Shown: positions 54,901-63,855 of the stretch, piece by piece
How positions within the stretch are numbered: the stretch's first letter is position 1
Layout: each line of letters starts with the position of its first letter
From: Aliihoeflea sp052435735
GTDB taxonomy: Bacteria; Pseudomonadota; Alphaproteobacteria; Rhizobiales; Rhizobiaceae
DNA length: 64,000 bases
Direction: 5' to 3'
NCBI GenBank assembly: GCA_052435735.1
Contig: JBQVNB010000009.1
Span: 85,363 to 149,362 of the forward strand
Program-made: the position numbers and the translations under genes
The notes under the pieces: model-generated
Told to the model about the DNA's origin: nothing
What the model saw: only the letters and a program-made list of their open reading frames with translations
Databases searched by the model: none

Positions 54901-55464
54901 CTACTCTTCGGACGACACGGAAGCGCCGCGGCGCGCCTGAAGCGTCGAGTACTTGATGCCGCGCTGGGCTGCGACATCCTTCGGGTGAAGCTGGTGCTTC
55001 AGCGCGTCGAACGTGGCGCGAACCATGTTGTACGGGTTCGAGGAACCCATCGACTTGGCGACGACGTCGTGCATGCCGAGCGTTTCGAAGACGGCGCGCA
55101 TCGGGCCACCGGCGATGATGCCCGTACCGGCCTTGGCGGTGCGCAGCAGAACCTTGCCGGCGCCGTGGCGGCCGTTGACGTCATGGTGCAGCGTACGACC
55201 ATCGCGCAGCGGCACGAAGATCATGTCGCGCTTGGCGCTTTCGGTAGCCTTGCGGATGGCTTCCGGCACTTCGCGCGCCTTGCCGTGACCGAAGCCGACG
55301 CGGCCCTTCTGGTCGCCGACGACAACGAGAGCAGCGAAGCCGAAGCGACGGCCACCCTTGACCACCTTGGCAACGCGGTTGATGTGAACCAGCTTGTCGA
55401 CGAAACCGTCGTCGCGCTCTTCGCGGTCGCGTCCGCGACCACCTTCCCTACGATCCTGTGCCAT
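54901..55464 (-). CDS. rpsE: 30S ribosomal protein S5
   Basis: 187 residues. Double-stranded RNA-binding part DKLVHINRVAKVVKGGRRFGF and HDVVAKSMGSSNPYNMVRATF. N-terminal RREGGRGRDREERDD is a charged extension. A terminator-like hairpin lies just upstream. Confidence 0.98.
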   Translation of the reverse strand: MAQDRREGGRGRDREERDDGFVDKLVHINRVAKVVKGGRRFGFAALVVVGDQKGRVGFGHGKAREVPEAIRKATESAKRDMIFVPLRDGRTLHHDVNGRHGAGKVLLRTAKAGTGIIAGGPMRAVFETLGMHDVVAKSMGSSNPYNMVRATFDALKHQLHPKDVAAQRGIKYSTLQARRGASVSSEE

Positions 55465-55500
55465 ATCCTGTCCTTATTCTTTTCCGGAAGCACGGGTTGC

Positions 55501-55535
55501 AAAAAAGGCCGGGGCGGAAAGACCGCCCCTGCCCG
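55501..55535 (-). terminator. Terminator-like hairpin between rplR and rpsE
   Basis: Minus-strand stem GGGGCGG / CCGCCCC (loop TCTTT), extended by a few more pairs after one mismatch, then TTTTTT (complement of 55501-55506). It starts right after the rplR stop and is in the middle of the spc operon. Partial termination or attenuation is predicted. Confidence 0.6.
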
Positions 55536-55536
55536 G

Positions 55537-55896
55537 TTAGAAGTTCAGACCGCCTTCGCGGGCGGCATCGGCGAGCGCCTTGACGCGGCCGTGATAGATG
55601 TAAGGCCCGCGATCGAAGACCACGTCCTTGACGCCGGCCTTGACGGCGCGCTCGGCAACGAGCTTGCCGACGGCTGCGGCAGCCGCCGAGTCGGCGCCGG
55701 TCTTGAGCGAACCCTTGAGGTCCTTCTCGAGCGTCGAAGCCGAAGCGATCGTGTGGCCGTTGGCGTCATCAATGAGCTGCACATAGATGTGCTTCGACGA
55801 ACGGTGAACCGAAAGACGCGGACGCTCGCCTGCGACCTTCTTGATCTGGCGACGAACGCGCGAAGCGCGCTTGAGCGCGGATTCCTTGGAAGCCAT
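55537..55896 (-). CDS. rplR: 50S ribosomal protein L18
   Basis: 119 residues. RLSVHRSSKHIYVQLIDD and VFDRGPYIYHGRVKALADAAREGGL are the 5S-rRNA-binding family signatures. Confidence 0.98.
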   Translation of the reverse strand: MASKESALKRASRVRRQIKKVAGERPRLSVHRSSKHIYVQLIDDANGHTIASASTLEKDLKGSLKTGADSAAAAAVGKLVAERAVKAGVKDVVFDRGPYIYHGRVKALADAAREGGLNF

Positions 55897-55982
55897 TATT
55901 CAATTCCCTGCCTTGAAAAACGGGGCCGGCCCTGTGCGGTAAGCAAATGCTTCCCGCGGCCGTACCCCGTGGCGTTTCGATT

Positions 55983-56516
55983 CTACTTCTTCTTGCCTTC
56001 CTTGCGAACGATACGTTCGCCGGCATAACGCACGCCCTTGCCCTTGTAGGGCTCCGGCGGACGGTATTCACGGATTTCGGCTGCTACCTGACCGACCTGC
56101 TGCTTGTCAATGCCGCTGACCACGATCTCGGTCGGCTTGGTGACCTGGATCGTGATGCCTTCGGGCGTCTGGTAGACGACGTCGTGGCTGAAACCGAGTG
56201 CGAGCTGCAAGTTCTTGCCCTGCATGGCGGCACGGTAACCGACGCCGGTGATCTCGAGCTTGCGCTCGAAGCCGTCCTTGACGCCCTGGAGGATGTTCTC
56301 GATCCGGGTGCGGGACATGCCCCACTTCGAACGCGCGTCCTTCGATTCGTCACGCGGCGAAACCTGGATCGCGCCGTCTTCCAGCTTGACCAGCACTTCG
56401 TCGTTGACGACGTATTTCAATTCGCCCTTCGGGCCCTTGGCGCTGACGGTGCGGCCATCGACGGTCGCGGTCACGCCCTGCGGGACGGAGAGAGGCTTCT
56501 TGCCGATACGAGACAT
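55983..56516 (-). CDS. rplF: 50S ribosomal protein L6
   Basis: 177 residues, two tandem alpha/beta domains. MSRIGKKPLSVPQGV start and the C-terminal PEPYKGKGVRYAGERIVRKEGKK signature. An 86-base spacer to rplR contains a GC-rich inverted repeat. Confidence 0.98.
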   Translation of the reverse strand: MSRIGKKPLSVPQGVTATVDGRTVSAKGPKGELKYVVNDEVLVKLEDGAIQVSPRDESKDARSKWGMSRTRIENILQGVKDGFERKLEITGVGYRAAMQGKNLQLALGFSHDVVYQTPEGITIQVTKPTEIVVSGIDKQQVGQVAAEIREYRPPEPYKGKGVRYAGERIVRKEGKKK

Positions 56517-56556
56517 GTCGTTGTCCTCGTCTTCTTCTTATGTTTCGAGAAGCCGA

Positions 56557-56955
56557 TCAGAAGATCTGGCAGAGAATCTCGCCGCCGACGTTCTCTTCAC
56601 GGGCCTGATGGTCCGCCATGACGCCCTTCGGCGTGGAGAGAATGGCAATGCCGAGACCGTTGGCAACCTGCGGGATCGACTTGACCGACACGTAAACGCG
56701 ACGGCCCGGCTTCGACACGCGGGCGATCTCGCGGATCACCGGCTGGCCTTCGAAGTACTTCAGCTCGATCTCGATTTCCGACTTGCCGTTGTCGTAGTCG
56801 ACCTGGGCGTAGTCGCGAATGTAGCCTTCGGACTTCAGGACTTCGAGAACGCGGGCGCGCAGGCGCGAGGCGGGCGTGGAGACCTTGGTCTTCTTGCGGC
56901 CGTAAGCGTTGCGGATGCGGGTCAGCATATCGCCGAGAGGATCACTCATGGACAT
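56557..56955 (-). CDS. rpsH: 30S ribosomal protein S8
   Basis: 132 residues from the first ATG, backed by GGAGG seven bases ahead. DPLGDMLTRIRNAYGRKK and the C-terminal GLGIAILSTPKGVMADHQA. S8 is the translational repressor of the spc operon in E. coli. Confidence 0.98.
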   Translation of the reverse strand: MSMSDPLGDMLTRIRNAYGRKKTKVSTPASRLRARVLEVLKSEGYIRDYAQVDYDNGKSEIEIELKYFEGQPVIREIARVSKPGRRVYVSVKSIPQVANGLGIAILSTPKGVMADHQAREENVGGEILCQIF

Positions 56956-56967
56956 GGAATATCCTCC

Positions 56968-57273
56968 TTACCAGCTTGACTTGACGAGGCCGGGGATGAG
57001 GCCGTTATTGCCGAGCTCGCGCATCGCAATACGGCTCATCTTGAGCTTGCGGTAATAGGCGCGCGGACGACCGGTGACTTCGCAGCGATTGCGCACGCGG
57101 GTCTTCGACGAGTTGCGCGGCAGGGCTGCGAGTTCGAGCTGCGCACGGAAGCGCTCATCCATCGGACGGTCCTGGTCCATGATGATCGCCTTCAGATCGG
57201 CGCGCTTGTTGGCGAAACGCTTCACAAGCTTCGCGCGCTTCTGGTTCTTCTCGACTGAGCTGGTCTTAGCCAT
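56968..57273 (-). CDS. rpsN: 30S ribosomal protein S14 (zinc-free form)
   Basis: 101 residues, long C-minus form. RVRNRCEVTGRPRAYYRKLKMSR keeps only one cysteine, so no zinc site. Confidence 0.98.
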   Translation of the reverse strand: MAKTSSVEKNQKRAKLVKRFANKRADLKAIIMDQDRPMDERFRAQLELAALPRNSSKTRVRNRCEVTGRPRAYYRKLKMSRIAMRELGNNGLIPGLVKSSW

Positions 57274-57299
57274 TCAGATATGTCCTTTATTCGCTGCCG

Positions 57300-57857
57300 T
57301 TACTGGCGGAACGGGAAGTTCAAGGCCTTGAGCAGTGCTCGCGCCTCGTCATCCGACCGGGCAGTCGTACAAACGATGATGTCCATTCCCCAGATCTGGT
57401 CGACCTTGTCGTAATTGATCTCGGGGAACACGATGTGCTCCTTCACGCCCATGGCGAAGTTGCCACGGCCGTCGAAGCTCTTGGGGTTGAGGCCCCGGAA
57501 GTCGCGAACGCGCGGAAGAGCGATCGTCACCAGACGATCGATGAAATCGTACATGCGATCCTGGCGAAGGGTGACCTTGGCGCCGATCGGCATGCCTTCA
57601 CGCACCTTGAAGCCGGCGATCGACGTGCGGGCACGCGTGACGACGGGCTTCTGGCCGGCGATCATCGCAAGATCTTCCGCGGCGACCGAAGGCTTCTTGG
57701 AATCGCCGGTCGCTTCGCCGACGCCCATGTTGATGACCACCTTGTCGAGACGCGGGATCATCATCTCGTTGGCGTAGTTGAACTCTTCCTGGAGCGCCTT
57801 GCGGATCGTCTCGCCGTAGAGCTTCTTGAGCCGGGGCTCATACTTGGACTCAGCCAT
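57300..57857 (-). CDS. rplE: 50S ribosomal protein L5
   Basis: 185 residues. VINMGVGEATGD, AGQKPVVTRARTSIAGFKVREGMPIG and the C-terminal DIIVCTTA. Binds 5S rRNA. Overlaps rplX by 8 bases. Confidence 0.98.
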   Translation of the reverse strand: MAESKYEPRLKKLYGETIRKALQEEFNYANEMMIPRLDKVVINMGVGEATGDSKKPSVAAEDLAMIAGQKPVVTRARTSIAGFKVREGMPIGAKVTLRQDRMYDFIDRLVTIALPRVRDFRGLNPKSFDGRGNFAMGVKEHIVFPEINYDKVDQIWGMDIIVCTTARSDDEARALLKALNFPFRQ

Positions 57858-58161
57858 TGATCACTTCTCCGGAACGCTTGGCGATACGGACCTTCTTGCC
57901 GTCGCGGAAATCGAAGCCGACGCGGGTCGGCTTGTTGTCCTTGGGGTCGGCGATCGCGATATTGGACAGATGGAGGGGGGCTTCCTTGCGGATGATGCCG
58001 CCTTCCTGCGAAGCGGACTGCTTCTGGTGGCGCGCAATCATGTTGACGCCGCGGACGACAGCCTTGTCTTCCTTCGGCATCACCTGCACGACTTCACCGG
58101 TACGGCCCTTGTCCTTGCCGGCCAGAACGACGACCTTGTCGCCCTTACGAATCTTCTGCAT
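57850..58161 (-). CDS. rplX: 50S ribosomal protein L24
   Basis: 103 residues with an N-terminal KOW motif (KIRKGDKVVVLAGKDKGRTGEV). Assembly initiator of the large subunit. Overlaps the start of rplE. Confidence 0.98.
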   Translation of the reverse strand: MQKIRKGDKVVVLAGKDKGRTGEVVQVMPKEDKAVVRGVNMIARHQKQSASQEGGIIRKEAPLHLSNIAIADPKDNKPTRVGFDFRDGKKVRIAKRSGEVING

Positions 58162-58173
58162 CTTCCCGGCCCC

Positions 58174-58542
58174 TTAAAGCACTTCCGGTGCAAGCGAAAT
58201 GATCTTCATGTGGTTCTTCGCGCGAAGCTCGCGCGGAACGGGACCGAAGATACGAGTGCCCACCGGCTCTTTCTTGTTATCGACGAGAACGGCTGCGTTC
58301 TTGTCGAAACGGATCACGCTGCCGTCCGGACGACGGATGTCCTTGGCCGTGCGAACCACGACCGCCTTCATCACGTCACCCTTCTTAACGCGGCCGCGCG
58401 GAATGGCTTCCTTCACGGAGACGACGATGATGTCGCCAACGGAGGCATACTTCCGCTTCGAGCCGCCCAGCACCTTGATGCACATGACACGACGTGCGCC
58501 GGAATTATCCGCCACGTCGAGGTTTGTTTGCATCTGAATCAT
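58174..58542 (-). CDS. rplN: 50S ribosomal protein L14
   Basis: 122 residues. MIQMQTNLDVADNSGARRVMC and AAVLVDNKKEPVGTRIFGPVPREL signatures. First gene of the classical spc operon. Confidence 0.98.
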   Translation of the reverse strand: MIQMQTNLDVADNSGARRVMCIKVLGGSKRKYASVGDIIVVSVKEAIPRGRVKKGDVMKAVVVRTAKDIRRPDGSVIRFDKNAAVLVDNKKEPVGTRIFGPVPRELRAKNHMKIISLAPEVL

Positions 58543-58612
58543 GACTGGCCGCCTTCTTATTCGTTGGAGAGCGGCTCATATACGCACTCTCCGGCTTTAT
58601 CAAGTTTCGTTC

Positions 58613-58867
58613 TTACTCGGCCGAGGCCGCCTGGGACGGATTTTCGATCACGACCCACTTCTTGTCCTTGGAGATCGGCGCCGACTCCTGGATGAAGACG
58701 AAATCGCCCACCTTGCAGGCGTTGTTCTCGTCGTGCGCCTTGTACTTCTTCGTCTGGCGAACGGTCTTCTTCATCACCGGATGGGTGAAGCGACGCTCGA
58801 TCTTGACCACGACCGTCTTGTCGTTCTTGTCCGAGACGACCGTGCCCTGCATGATGCGCTTTGGCAT
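58613..58867 (-). CDS. rpsQ: 30S ribosomal protein S17
   Basis: 84 residues, OB fold. MQGTVVSDKNDKTVVVKIER and HDENNACKVGDFVFIQESAPISKDKKW. Last gene of the S10-type block; a 70-base gap separates it from rplN. Confidence 0.97.
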   Translation of the reverse strand: MPKRIMQGTVVSDKNDKTVVVKIERRFTHPVMKKTVRQTKKYKAHDENNACKVGDFVFIQESAPISKDKKWVVIENPSQAASAE

Positions 58868-58878
58868 GTTCTTCGTCC

Positions 58879-59079
58879 TTAAGCCTTCTTGCCGGCCGAC
58901 TTCTCGGCAGCGATCGTCTTGATGCGCGCGATGTCCCGACGGACTTCCTTCACGCGCGCGGTTTTCTCGATCTGGCCGGTCGCCTTCTGGAAGCGCAGGT
59001 TGAACTGCTCCTTCTTCAGCGCAGCCAGGTCGTCATTGAGCTCATCGAGCGTCTTTGCCCGAACGTCAGAGGCCTTCAT
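58879..59079 (-). CDS. rpmC: 50S ribosomal protein L29
   Basis: 66 residues from MKASDVRAKTLDELNDDL; two-helix hairpin with LKKEQFNLRFQKATGQ. Located at the tunnel exit. The longer upstream frame overlaps rplP and is not used. Confidence 0.97.
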   Translation of the reverse strand: MKASDVRAKTLDELNDDLAALKKEQFNLRFQKATGQIEKTARVKEVRRDIARIKTIAAEKSAGKKA

Positions 59080-59092
59080 GATCAGCCCTTTC

Positions 59093-59506
59093 CTACTCTG
59101 CGATGCGCTGTACGAAGCGCGTGCGAACCGAAAGCTTGGCAGCGCCGAGACGGAGCGCCTCGCGGGCGATCTCCTCGGAGACACCGTCGATCTCGAACAT
59201 GACGCGGCCCGGCTTGACGCGGGCTGCCCAGTAATCGACCGAACCCTTGCCCTTGCCCATGCGGACTTCGGTCGGCTTCGACGTCACCGGCAGATCCGGG
59301 AACACCCGAATCCAGACACGGCCCTGACGCTTCATCTGACGCGTGATGGCACGGCGGGCGGCTTCGATCTCACGGGCGGTGACCCGGTTCGGCTCAAGCG
59401 CCTTCAGACCGAACCCGCCGAAATTGAGGTCCGTTCCACCCTTCGCGGTGCCGTGGATACGGCCCTTGAACTGCTTGCGGAACTTCGTGCGCTTTGGCTG
59501 CAGCAT
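59093..59506 (-). CDS. rplP: 50S ribosomal protein L16
   Basis: 137 residues. MLQPKRTKFRKQFKGR, RQMKRQGRVWIRVFPDLPVT and MGKGKGSVDYWAARVKPG signatures; binds near the A-site finger and tRNA elbow. Confidence 0.98.
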   Translation of the reverse strand: MLQPKRTKFRKQFKGRIHGTAKGGTDLNFGGFGLKALEPNRVTAREIEAARRAITRQMKRQGRVWIRVFPDLPVTSKPTEVRMGKGKGSVDYWAARVKPGRVMFEIDGVSEEIAREALRLGAAKLSVRTRFVQRIAE

Positions 59507-59533
59507 TCTAATTCTCCAAAATAGCTATGCCAT

Positions 59534-60241
59534 TCAGGCGTTTTCGCGACGACGGCCCGAGCCGCCCTGCGCATCGCCTTCAATGGCGCGACGTTCCGAA
59601 GCCATCGGGTCGTGCTCGAGGATCTCGCCCTTGAACACCCAGACCTTCACGCCGCAGATGCCGTATGCAGTCTGTGCCTCGGCCGTGCCGTAATCGACAT
59701 CGGCGCGCAGCGTGTGAAGCGGAACGCGACCTTCGCGGTACCATTCCATACGCGCGATTTCCGCGCCGCCGAGACGGCCGCCGCAATTGATGCGGATGCC
59801 TTCAGCGCCAAGACGCATGGCCGACTGGACGGCACGCTTCATGGCGCGGCGGAACGCGACGCGGCGCTCGAGCTGCTGCGCGATCGACTGGGCGATCAGC
59901 GTGGCGTCGATCTCCGGCTTGCGAACCTCGACGATGTTGAGGTGCGTATCCGACTTGGTCATCTCGGTCAGCTTCTTGCGAAGCTTCTCGATGTCCGCGC
60001 CCTTCTTGCCGATGATCAGGCCTGGACGGGCCGCATGGATCGTCACGCGGCACTTCCTGTGCGGACGCTCGATCACGACCTTCGAAACGGCGGCCTGCTT
60101 CAGCTCTTTCTGAAGGTAGGCGCGAATCTTCAGGTCTTCGTGGAGAAGCTTGCCGTACTCGCCGGTGTTCGCGTACCAGCGCGAATCCCAGGTACGGTTG
60201 ATGCCGAGGCGCAGACCGATCGGATTGATTTTCTGGCCCAT
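59534..60241 (-). CDS. rpsC: 30S ribosomal protein S3
   Basis: 235 residues. KH domain with VTIHAARPGLIIGKKGADIEKL and C-terminal GAEGIRINCGGRLGGAEIARME, part of the mRNA entry helicase site. Its start overlaps the rplV stop by one base. Confidence 0.98.
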   Translation of the reverse strand: MGQKINPIGLRLGINRTWDSRWYANTGEYGKLLHEDLKIRAYLQKELKQAAVSKVVIERPHRKCRVTIHAARPGLIIGKKGADIEKLRKKLTEMTKSDTHLNIVEVRKPEIDATLIAQSIAQQLERRVAFRRAMKRAVQSAMRLGAEGIRINCGGRLGGAEIARMEWYREGRVPLHTLRADVDYGTAEAQTAYGICGVKVWVFKGEILEHDPMASERRAIEGDAQGGSGRRRENA

Positions 60242-60630
60242 CAGGCGGCCTCCACTTTCTCTTCGACTTCACGAACGACGATCGTCAGATGCGAGAACGG
60301 CTTCTCGATGCGCGATGCACGGCCGCGGCCACGAGCATGGAAGCGCTTCATGACGATCGACTTGCCGACATAGGCCTCGGCAACCACCAGCGCGTCGACA
60401 TCGAGGTCGTGATTGTTTTCTGCGTTCGCAATCGCCGATTCGAGCGTCTTCTTGACGGTCTCGGCGATGCGCTTGCGCGAAAATTCGAGTTCGTTCAGCG
60501 CAGTGCCGACCTTCTTGCCGCGGATCATGGCAGCAACGAGATTGAGCTTCTGCGGGCTGACGCGAATGGTACGCAGAACGGCGCGTGCCTCATTGTCAGC
60601 AAGCCTGCGCGGAGCCTTGGCCTTGCCCAT
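60241..60630 (-). CDS. rplV: 50S ribosomal protein L22
   Basis: 129 residues. IRVSPQKLNLVAAMIRGKKV and the loop MKRFHARGRGRASRIEKPFSH that lines the exit tunnel. Two bases from rpsS. Confidence 0.98.
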   Translation of the reverse strand: MGKAKAPRRLADNEARAVLRTIRVSPQKLNLVAAMIRGKKVGTALNELEFSRKRIAETVKKTLESAIANAENNHDLDVDALVVAEAYVGKSIVMKRFHARGRGRASRIEKPFSHLTIVVREVEEKVEAA

Positions 60631-60632
60631 CG

Positions 60633-60911
60633 TTACTTCCTCTTTGCCTTCTTGTCCGCGCCATGGCCGTAATAGGTACGGGTCGGGGCGAACTCACCGA
60701 ATTTGTGGCCGACCATTTCCTCGTTCACGGAGACGGGAATATGCTTCTGGCCGTTATAGACACCAAAGGTGAGGCCGACGAACTGCGGCAGGATGGTGGA
60801 GCGGCGGCTCCACATCTTGATCACCTCGTTGCGGCCGCCGTCACGAACCTTATCCGCCTTCTTGAGCAGATAGCCGTCGACGAACGGGCCTTTCCAAACT
60901 GAACGGGTCAC
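60633..60911 (-). CDS. rpsS: 30S ribosomal protein S19
   Basis: 92 residues. MTRSVWKGPFVDGYLLKKAD, SRRSTILPQFVGLTFGVYNG and MVGHKFGEFAPTRTYYGHG signatures. Confidence 0.98.
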   Translation of the reverse strand: MTRSVWKGPFVDGYLLKKADKVRDGGRNEVIKMWSRRSTILPQFVGLTFGVYNGQKHIPVSVNEEMVGHKFGEFAPTRTYYGHGADKKAKRK

Positions 60912-60926
60912 GTTGACACCCTTTCC

Positions 60927-61763
60927 TTAGCTCTTGCGCGCGTGGCGCGAGCGCATGATGAACTTGTCGGTCGACTTGTTGGACCGCGTCTTCTTGCCCT
61001 TGGTCGGCTTGCCCCACGGCGTGACCGGATGACGGCCGCCCGAGGTGCGGCCTTCACCACCGCCATGCGGATGGTCGACCGGGTTCATCGCGACGCCGCG
61101 AACATGAGGACGCTTGCCGAGCCAGCGCGAACGGCCGGCTTTGCCGAGATTGATGTTGCCGTGGTCCGGGTTCGAAACCGCACCGACAGTCGCCATGCAC
61201 GAGCCGTGGACGAGACGCTGTTCGCCCGAGTTCAGGCGAAGGATCGCCATGCCCTGGTCGCGGCCGACGAGCTGGGCGTAGGACCCTGCCGAACGGGCGA
61301 CCTGACCGCCCTTGCCCGGCTTCAGCTCGACATTGTGGACGATCGTGCCGACCGGCATCGTGCCCAGCGGCATCGCATTGCCCGGCTTGACGTCGAGTGC
61401 CTTGGAGCCCGCGGCAACCTTGTCGCCGACGGCCAGGCGCTGCGGCGCCAGGATGTAGGCGAGCTCGCCGTCCTCGTACTTCAAGAGCGCGATGAAGGCG
61501 GTGCGGTTCGGATCGTACTCGATCCGCTCGACCGTCGCCGACACGTCATGCTTGCGACGCTTGAAGTCGATGATGCGGTAGGTGCGCTTGTGACCGCCGC
61601 CCTGGTATCGGGCAGTGACGCGACCGGCATTGTTGCGGCCGCCGGCCGACTTCAGACCCTCGGTCAGACCCTTGACGGGCTTGCCCTTGTAGAGGCCCGA
61701 GCGGTCGACGATGACCAACTGGCGGGTGCCTGGCGTTACCGGATTGAATTTCTTGAGTGCCAT
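60927..61763 (-). CDS. rplB: 50S ribosomal protein L2
   Basis: 278 residues. GRNNAGRVTARYQGGGHKR, and VRGVAMNPVDHPHGGGEGRT with the conserved histidine near the peptidyl-transferase centre. Confidence 0.98.
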   Translation of the reverse strand: MALKKFNPVTPGTRQLVIVDRSGLYKGKPVKGLTEGLKSAGGRNNAGRVTARYQGGGHKRTYRIIDFKRRKHDVSATVERIEYDPNRTAFIALLKYEDGELAYILAPQRLAVGDKVAAGSKALDVKPGNAMPLGTMPVGTIVHNVELKPGKGGQVARSAGSYAQLVGRDQGMAILRLNSGEQRLVHGSCMATVGAVSNPDHGNINLGKAGRSRWLGKRPHVRGVAMNPVDHPHGGGEGRTSGGRHPVTPWGKPTKGKKTRSNKSTDKFIMRSRHARKS

Positions 61764-61783
61764 TTTCCTGTCCTTCCGGTCGC

Positions 61784-62077
61784 TCAGAGGCCCGTCGAGA
61801 CGTCGATCGACTGTCCGTCGGCCAAAGTCACGATCGCCTTCTTGACGTCACTGGTGCGCCCGACGGTGCCGCGGAAACGCTTCACCTTGCCCTTGCGCAC
61901 GAGCGTGTTGACGCCGGTGACCTTCACGCCGAACAGAGCCTCGATGGCGGCCTTGATCTCGGTCTTCGTCGCCTTGCGGGCAACGTTGAAAACCACCTGG
62001 TTGTACTCCGAAGCCATGGTCGACTTCTCGGTGATCGACGGAGAGACGATCACGTCGTAGTGGCGAAGATCCGTCAT
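61784..62077 (-). CDS. rplW: 50S ribosomal protein L23
   Basis: 97 residues. YDVIVSPSITEKSTMASEYN and KAAIEALFGVKVTGVNTL. Docking site for trigger factor and SRP at the tunnel exit. The start overlaps the rplD stop in ATGA. Confidence 0.98.
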   Translation of the reverse strand: MTDLRHYDVIVSPSITEKSTMASEYNQVVFNVARKATKTEIKAAIEALFGVKVTGVNTLVRKGKVKRFRGTVGRTSDVKKAIVTLADGQSIDVSTGL

Positions 62078-62694
62078 TTGAACCGCTCCTCGAGAGCTTC
62101 GATCGCGGCCTTGGAGAGCACGAGCTTTCCACGGCGCAGGATGTCGTAAACGTTGATGCCCTGAACCGGCAGCACGTCGATGTTCGCGATGTTCGACGCA
62201 GCACGCTTGAAGTTCTGGTCGATCTCGGCTCCGCCGATCATCAAGGCATTCGTCAAGCCGAGCTTGGCGAAATTCGTGATGAGCAGCTTCGTCTTGGCCT
62301 CGCCCACGGTCAGATCATCGATGATGATCAGGTCGGACGACTTGGCCTTGGCCGAGAGCGCATGACGCAGGCCAAGCGCGCGAACCTTCTTGGGAAGGTC
62401 GTGCTCGTGGCTGCGAACGACCGGGCCGTGGGCCTTGCCGCCGCCGCGGAACTGCGGAGCGCGTGCCGAATGGTGACGGGCGCGGCCCGTACCCTTCTGC
62501 TTGTACATCTTGGCGCCAGTGCGCGAAATTTCCGCGCGGCCCTTCGCCTTGTGCGTGCCCTGCTGCTTCTTGGCAAGCTGCCAGCGCACGACGCGCTGCA
62601 GAATATCTTCGCGGGGCTCAAGGCCGAAGATCTCTTCCGAGAGCTTCAGCTTGCCGGCGTCGTCGCCGGAGAGCGTGGTGACCTTGAGATCCAT
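62074..62694 (-). CDS. rplD: 50S ribosomal protein L4
   Basis: 206 residues from the second of two adjacent ATGs, 7 bases after GAAGGAG; the first ATG (62697) adds one residue. RAEISRTGAKMYKQKGTGRARHH is the tunnel loop. The E. coli L4 autoregulatory leader is not evident here. Confidence 0.97.
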   Translation of the reverse strand: MDLKVTTLSGDDAGKLKLSEEIFGLEPREDILQRVVRWQLAKKQQGTHKAKGRAEISRTGAKMYKQKGTGRARHHSARAPQFRGGGKAHGPVVRSHEHDLPKKVRALGLRHALSAKAKSSDLIIIDDLTVGEAKTKLLITNFAKLGLTNALMIGGAEIDQNFKRAASNIANIDVLPVQGINVYDILRRGKLVLSKAAIEALEERFK

Positions 62695-63416
62695 CATTCG
62701 GCTCCTTCAGCAGCCGGCGCTTCAGAAGCCTGGCTCTTGTTTGCAGCGCGGATCGCGGCCGGCTTCGGCGCGTTGTCCGGCATGGCCGACTTCACCGCGT
62801 CACGGACGACGATCCAGGCGCCCTTGGAGCCGGGAACGGCGCCGCGGATCAGGATCAGGCCGCGATCAAGGTCGGTCGACACGATTTCCAGATTCTGGGT
62901 CGTCACGCGGGTCGCACCCATGTGGCCGGCCATCTTCTTGCCCTTGAACACCTTGCCCGGGTCCTGACGCTGACCGGTCGAACCATGTGCACGGTGCGAG
63001 ACCGAGTTACCGTGGGTTGCACGACCGCCACCGAAATTGTGACGCTTCATGACACCCTGGAAACCCTTGCCGACCGAGGTACCCGTCACGTCGACCTTCT
63101 GGCCGGCGACGAAGTGCTCCGCGGTGATCTCGGCACCGATGTCGAGCATGTTGTCTTCCGACACGCGGAATTCCGCGAGCTGGGACTTCGGCTCGACGCT
63201 TGCAGCGGCGAAGTGGCCGCGCATGGCCTTCGACGTGTTCTTGACCTTGGCAAGGCCAACGCCGAGCTGGACGGCCGTGTAGCCGTTCTTCTCCTGGGTG
63301 CGCTGAGCGACGACCTGGCAGTTCTCCATGCGGAGAACGGTGACCGGCACATGCTCGCCTGCGTCGTTATAGACGCGCGTCATCCCGACTTTCTGTGCAA
63401 TTACACCTGAACGCAT
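62694..63416 (-). CDS. rplC: 50S ribosomal protein L3
   Basis: 240 residues. AQKVGMTRVYNDAG and FQGVMKRHNFGGGRATHGNSV signatures. The C-terminal tail (about 30 residues, Ala/Lys-rich) is longer than in E. coli, as in other alphaproteobacteria. Confidence 0.98.
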   Translation of the reverse strand: MRSGVIAQKVGMTRVYNDAGEHVPVTVLRMENCQVVAQRTQEKNGYTAVQLGVGLAKVKNTSKAMRGHFAAASVEPKSQLAEFRVSEDNMLDIGAEITAEHFVAGQKVDVTGTSVGKGFQGVMKRHNFGGGRATHGNSVSHRAHGSTGQRQDPGKVFKGKKMAGHMGATRVTTQNLEIVSTDLDRGLILIRGAVPGSKGAWIVVRDAVKSAMPDNAPKPAAIRAANKSQASEAPAAEGAE

Positions 63417-63479
63417 TTTCTCGTTCTTTCTTCAGAGGAACCCTGGGGCTCGTCGCCCGGCCGGTTCGTGTCTTGCTCG

Positions 63480-63788
63480 TTAGAGCTTGATCTCGACGTC
63501 CACGCCGGCGGCCAGATCGAGCTTCATCAGCGCGTCGACAGTCTGCGGGGTCGGATCAACGATATCGAGAAGACGCTTGTGGGTGCGCATCTCGAACTGT
63601 TCGCGGCTCTTCTTGTCGATGTGCGGCGAACGGTTGACCGTGAACTTCTCGATGCGCGTCGGCAGCGGAATGGGGCCACGAACGTTGGCGCCGGTGCGTT
63701 TGGCCGTCGACACGATTTCGCGCGTCGAAGCATCCAGCACGCGGTGGTCAAACGCCTTGAGGCGAATGCGGATGTTCTGTCCGTTCAT
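63480..63788 (-). CDS. rpsJ: 30S ribosomal protein S10
   Basis: 102 residues. IRIRLKAFDHRVLDASTREI, GPIPLPTRIEKFTVNRSPHIDKKS signatures. First gene of the S10 block, 67 bases after tuf; S10 also serves as NusE in antitermination. Confidence 0.98.
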   Translation of the reverse strand: MNGQNIRIRLKAFDHRVLDASTREIVSTAKRTGANVRGPIPLPTRIEKFTVNRSPHIDKKSREQFEMRTHKRLLDIVDPTPQTVDALMKLDLAAGVDVEIKL

Positions 63789-63855
63789 GCGTTTCTTCCT
63801 TCAAGTCTTTCGCGGCGCGGGAGCGATCCCGCGCCCGCGACAGACTGCTATCCAG

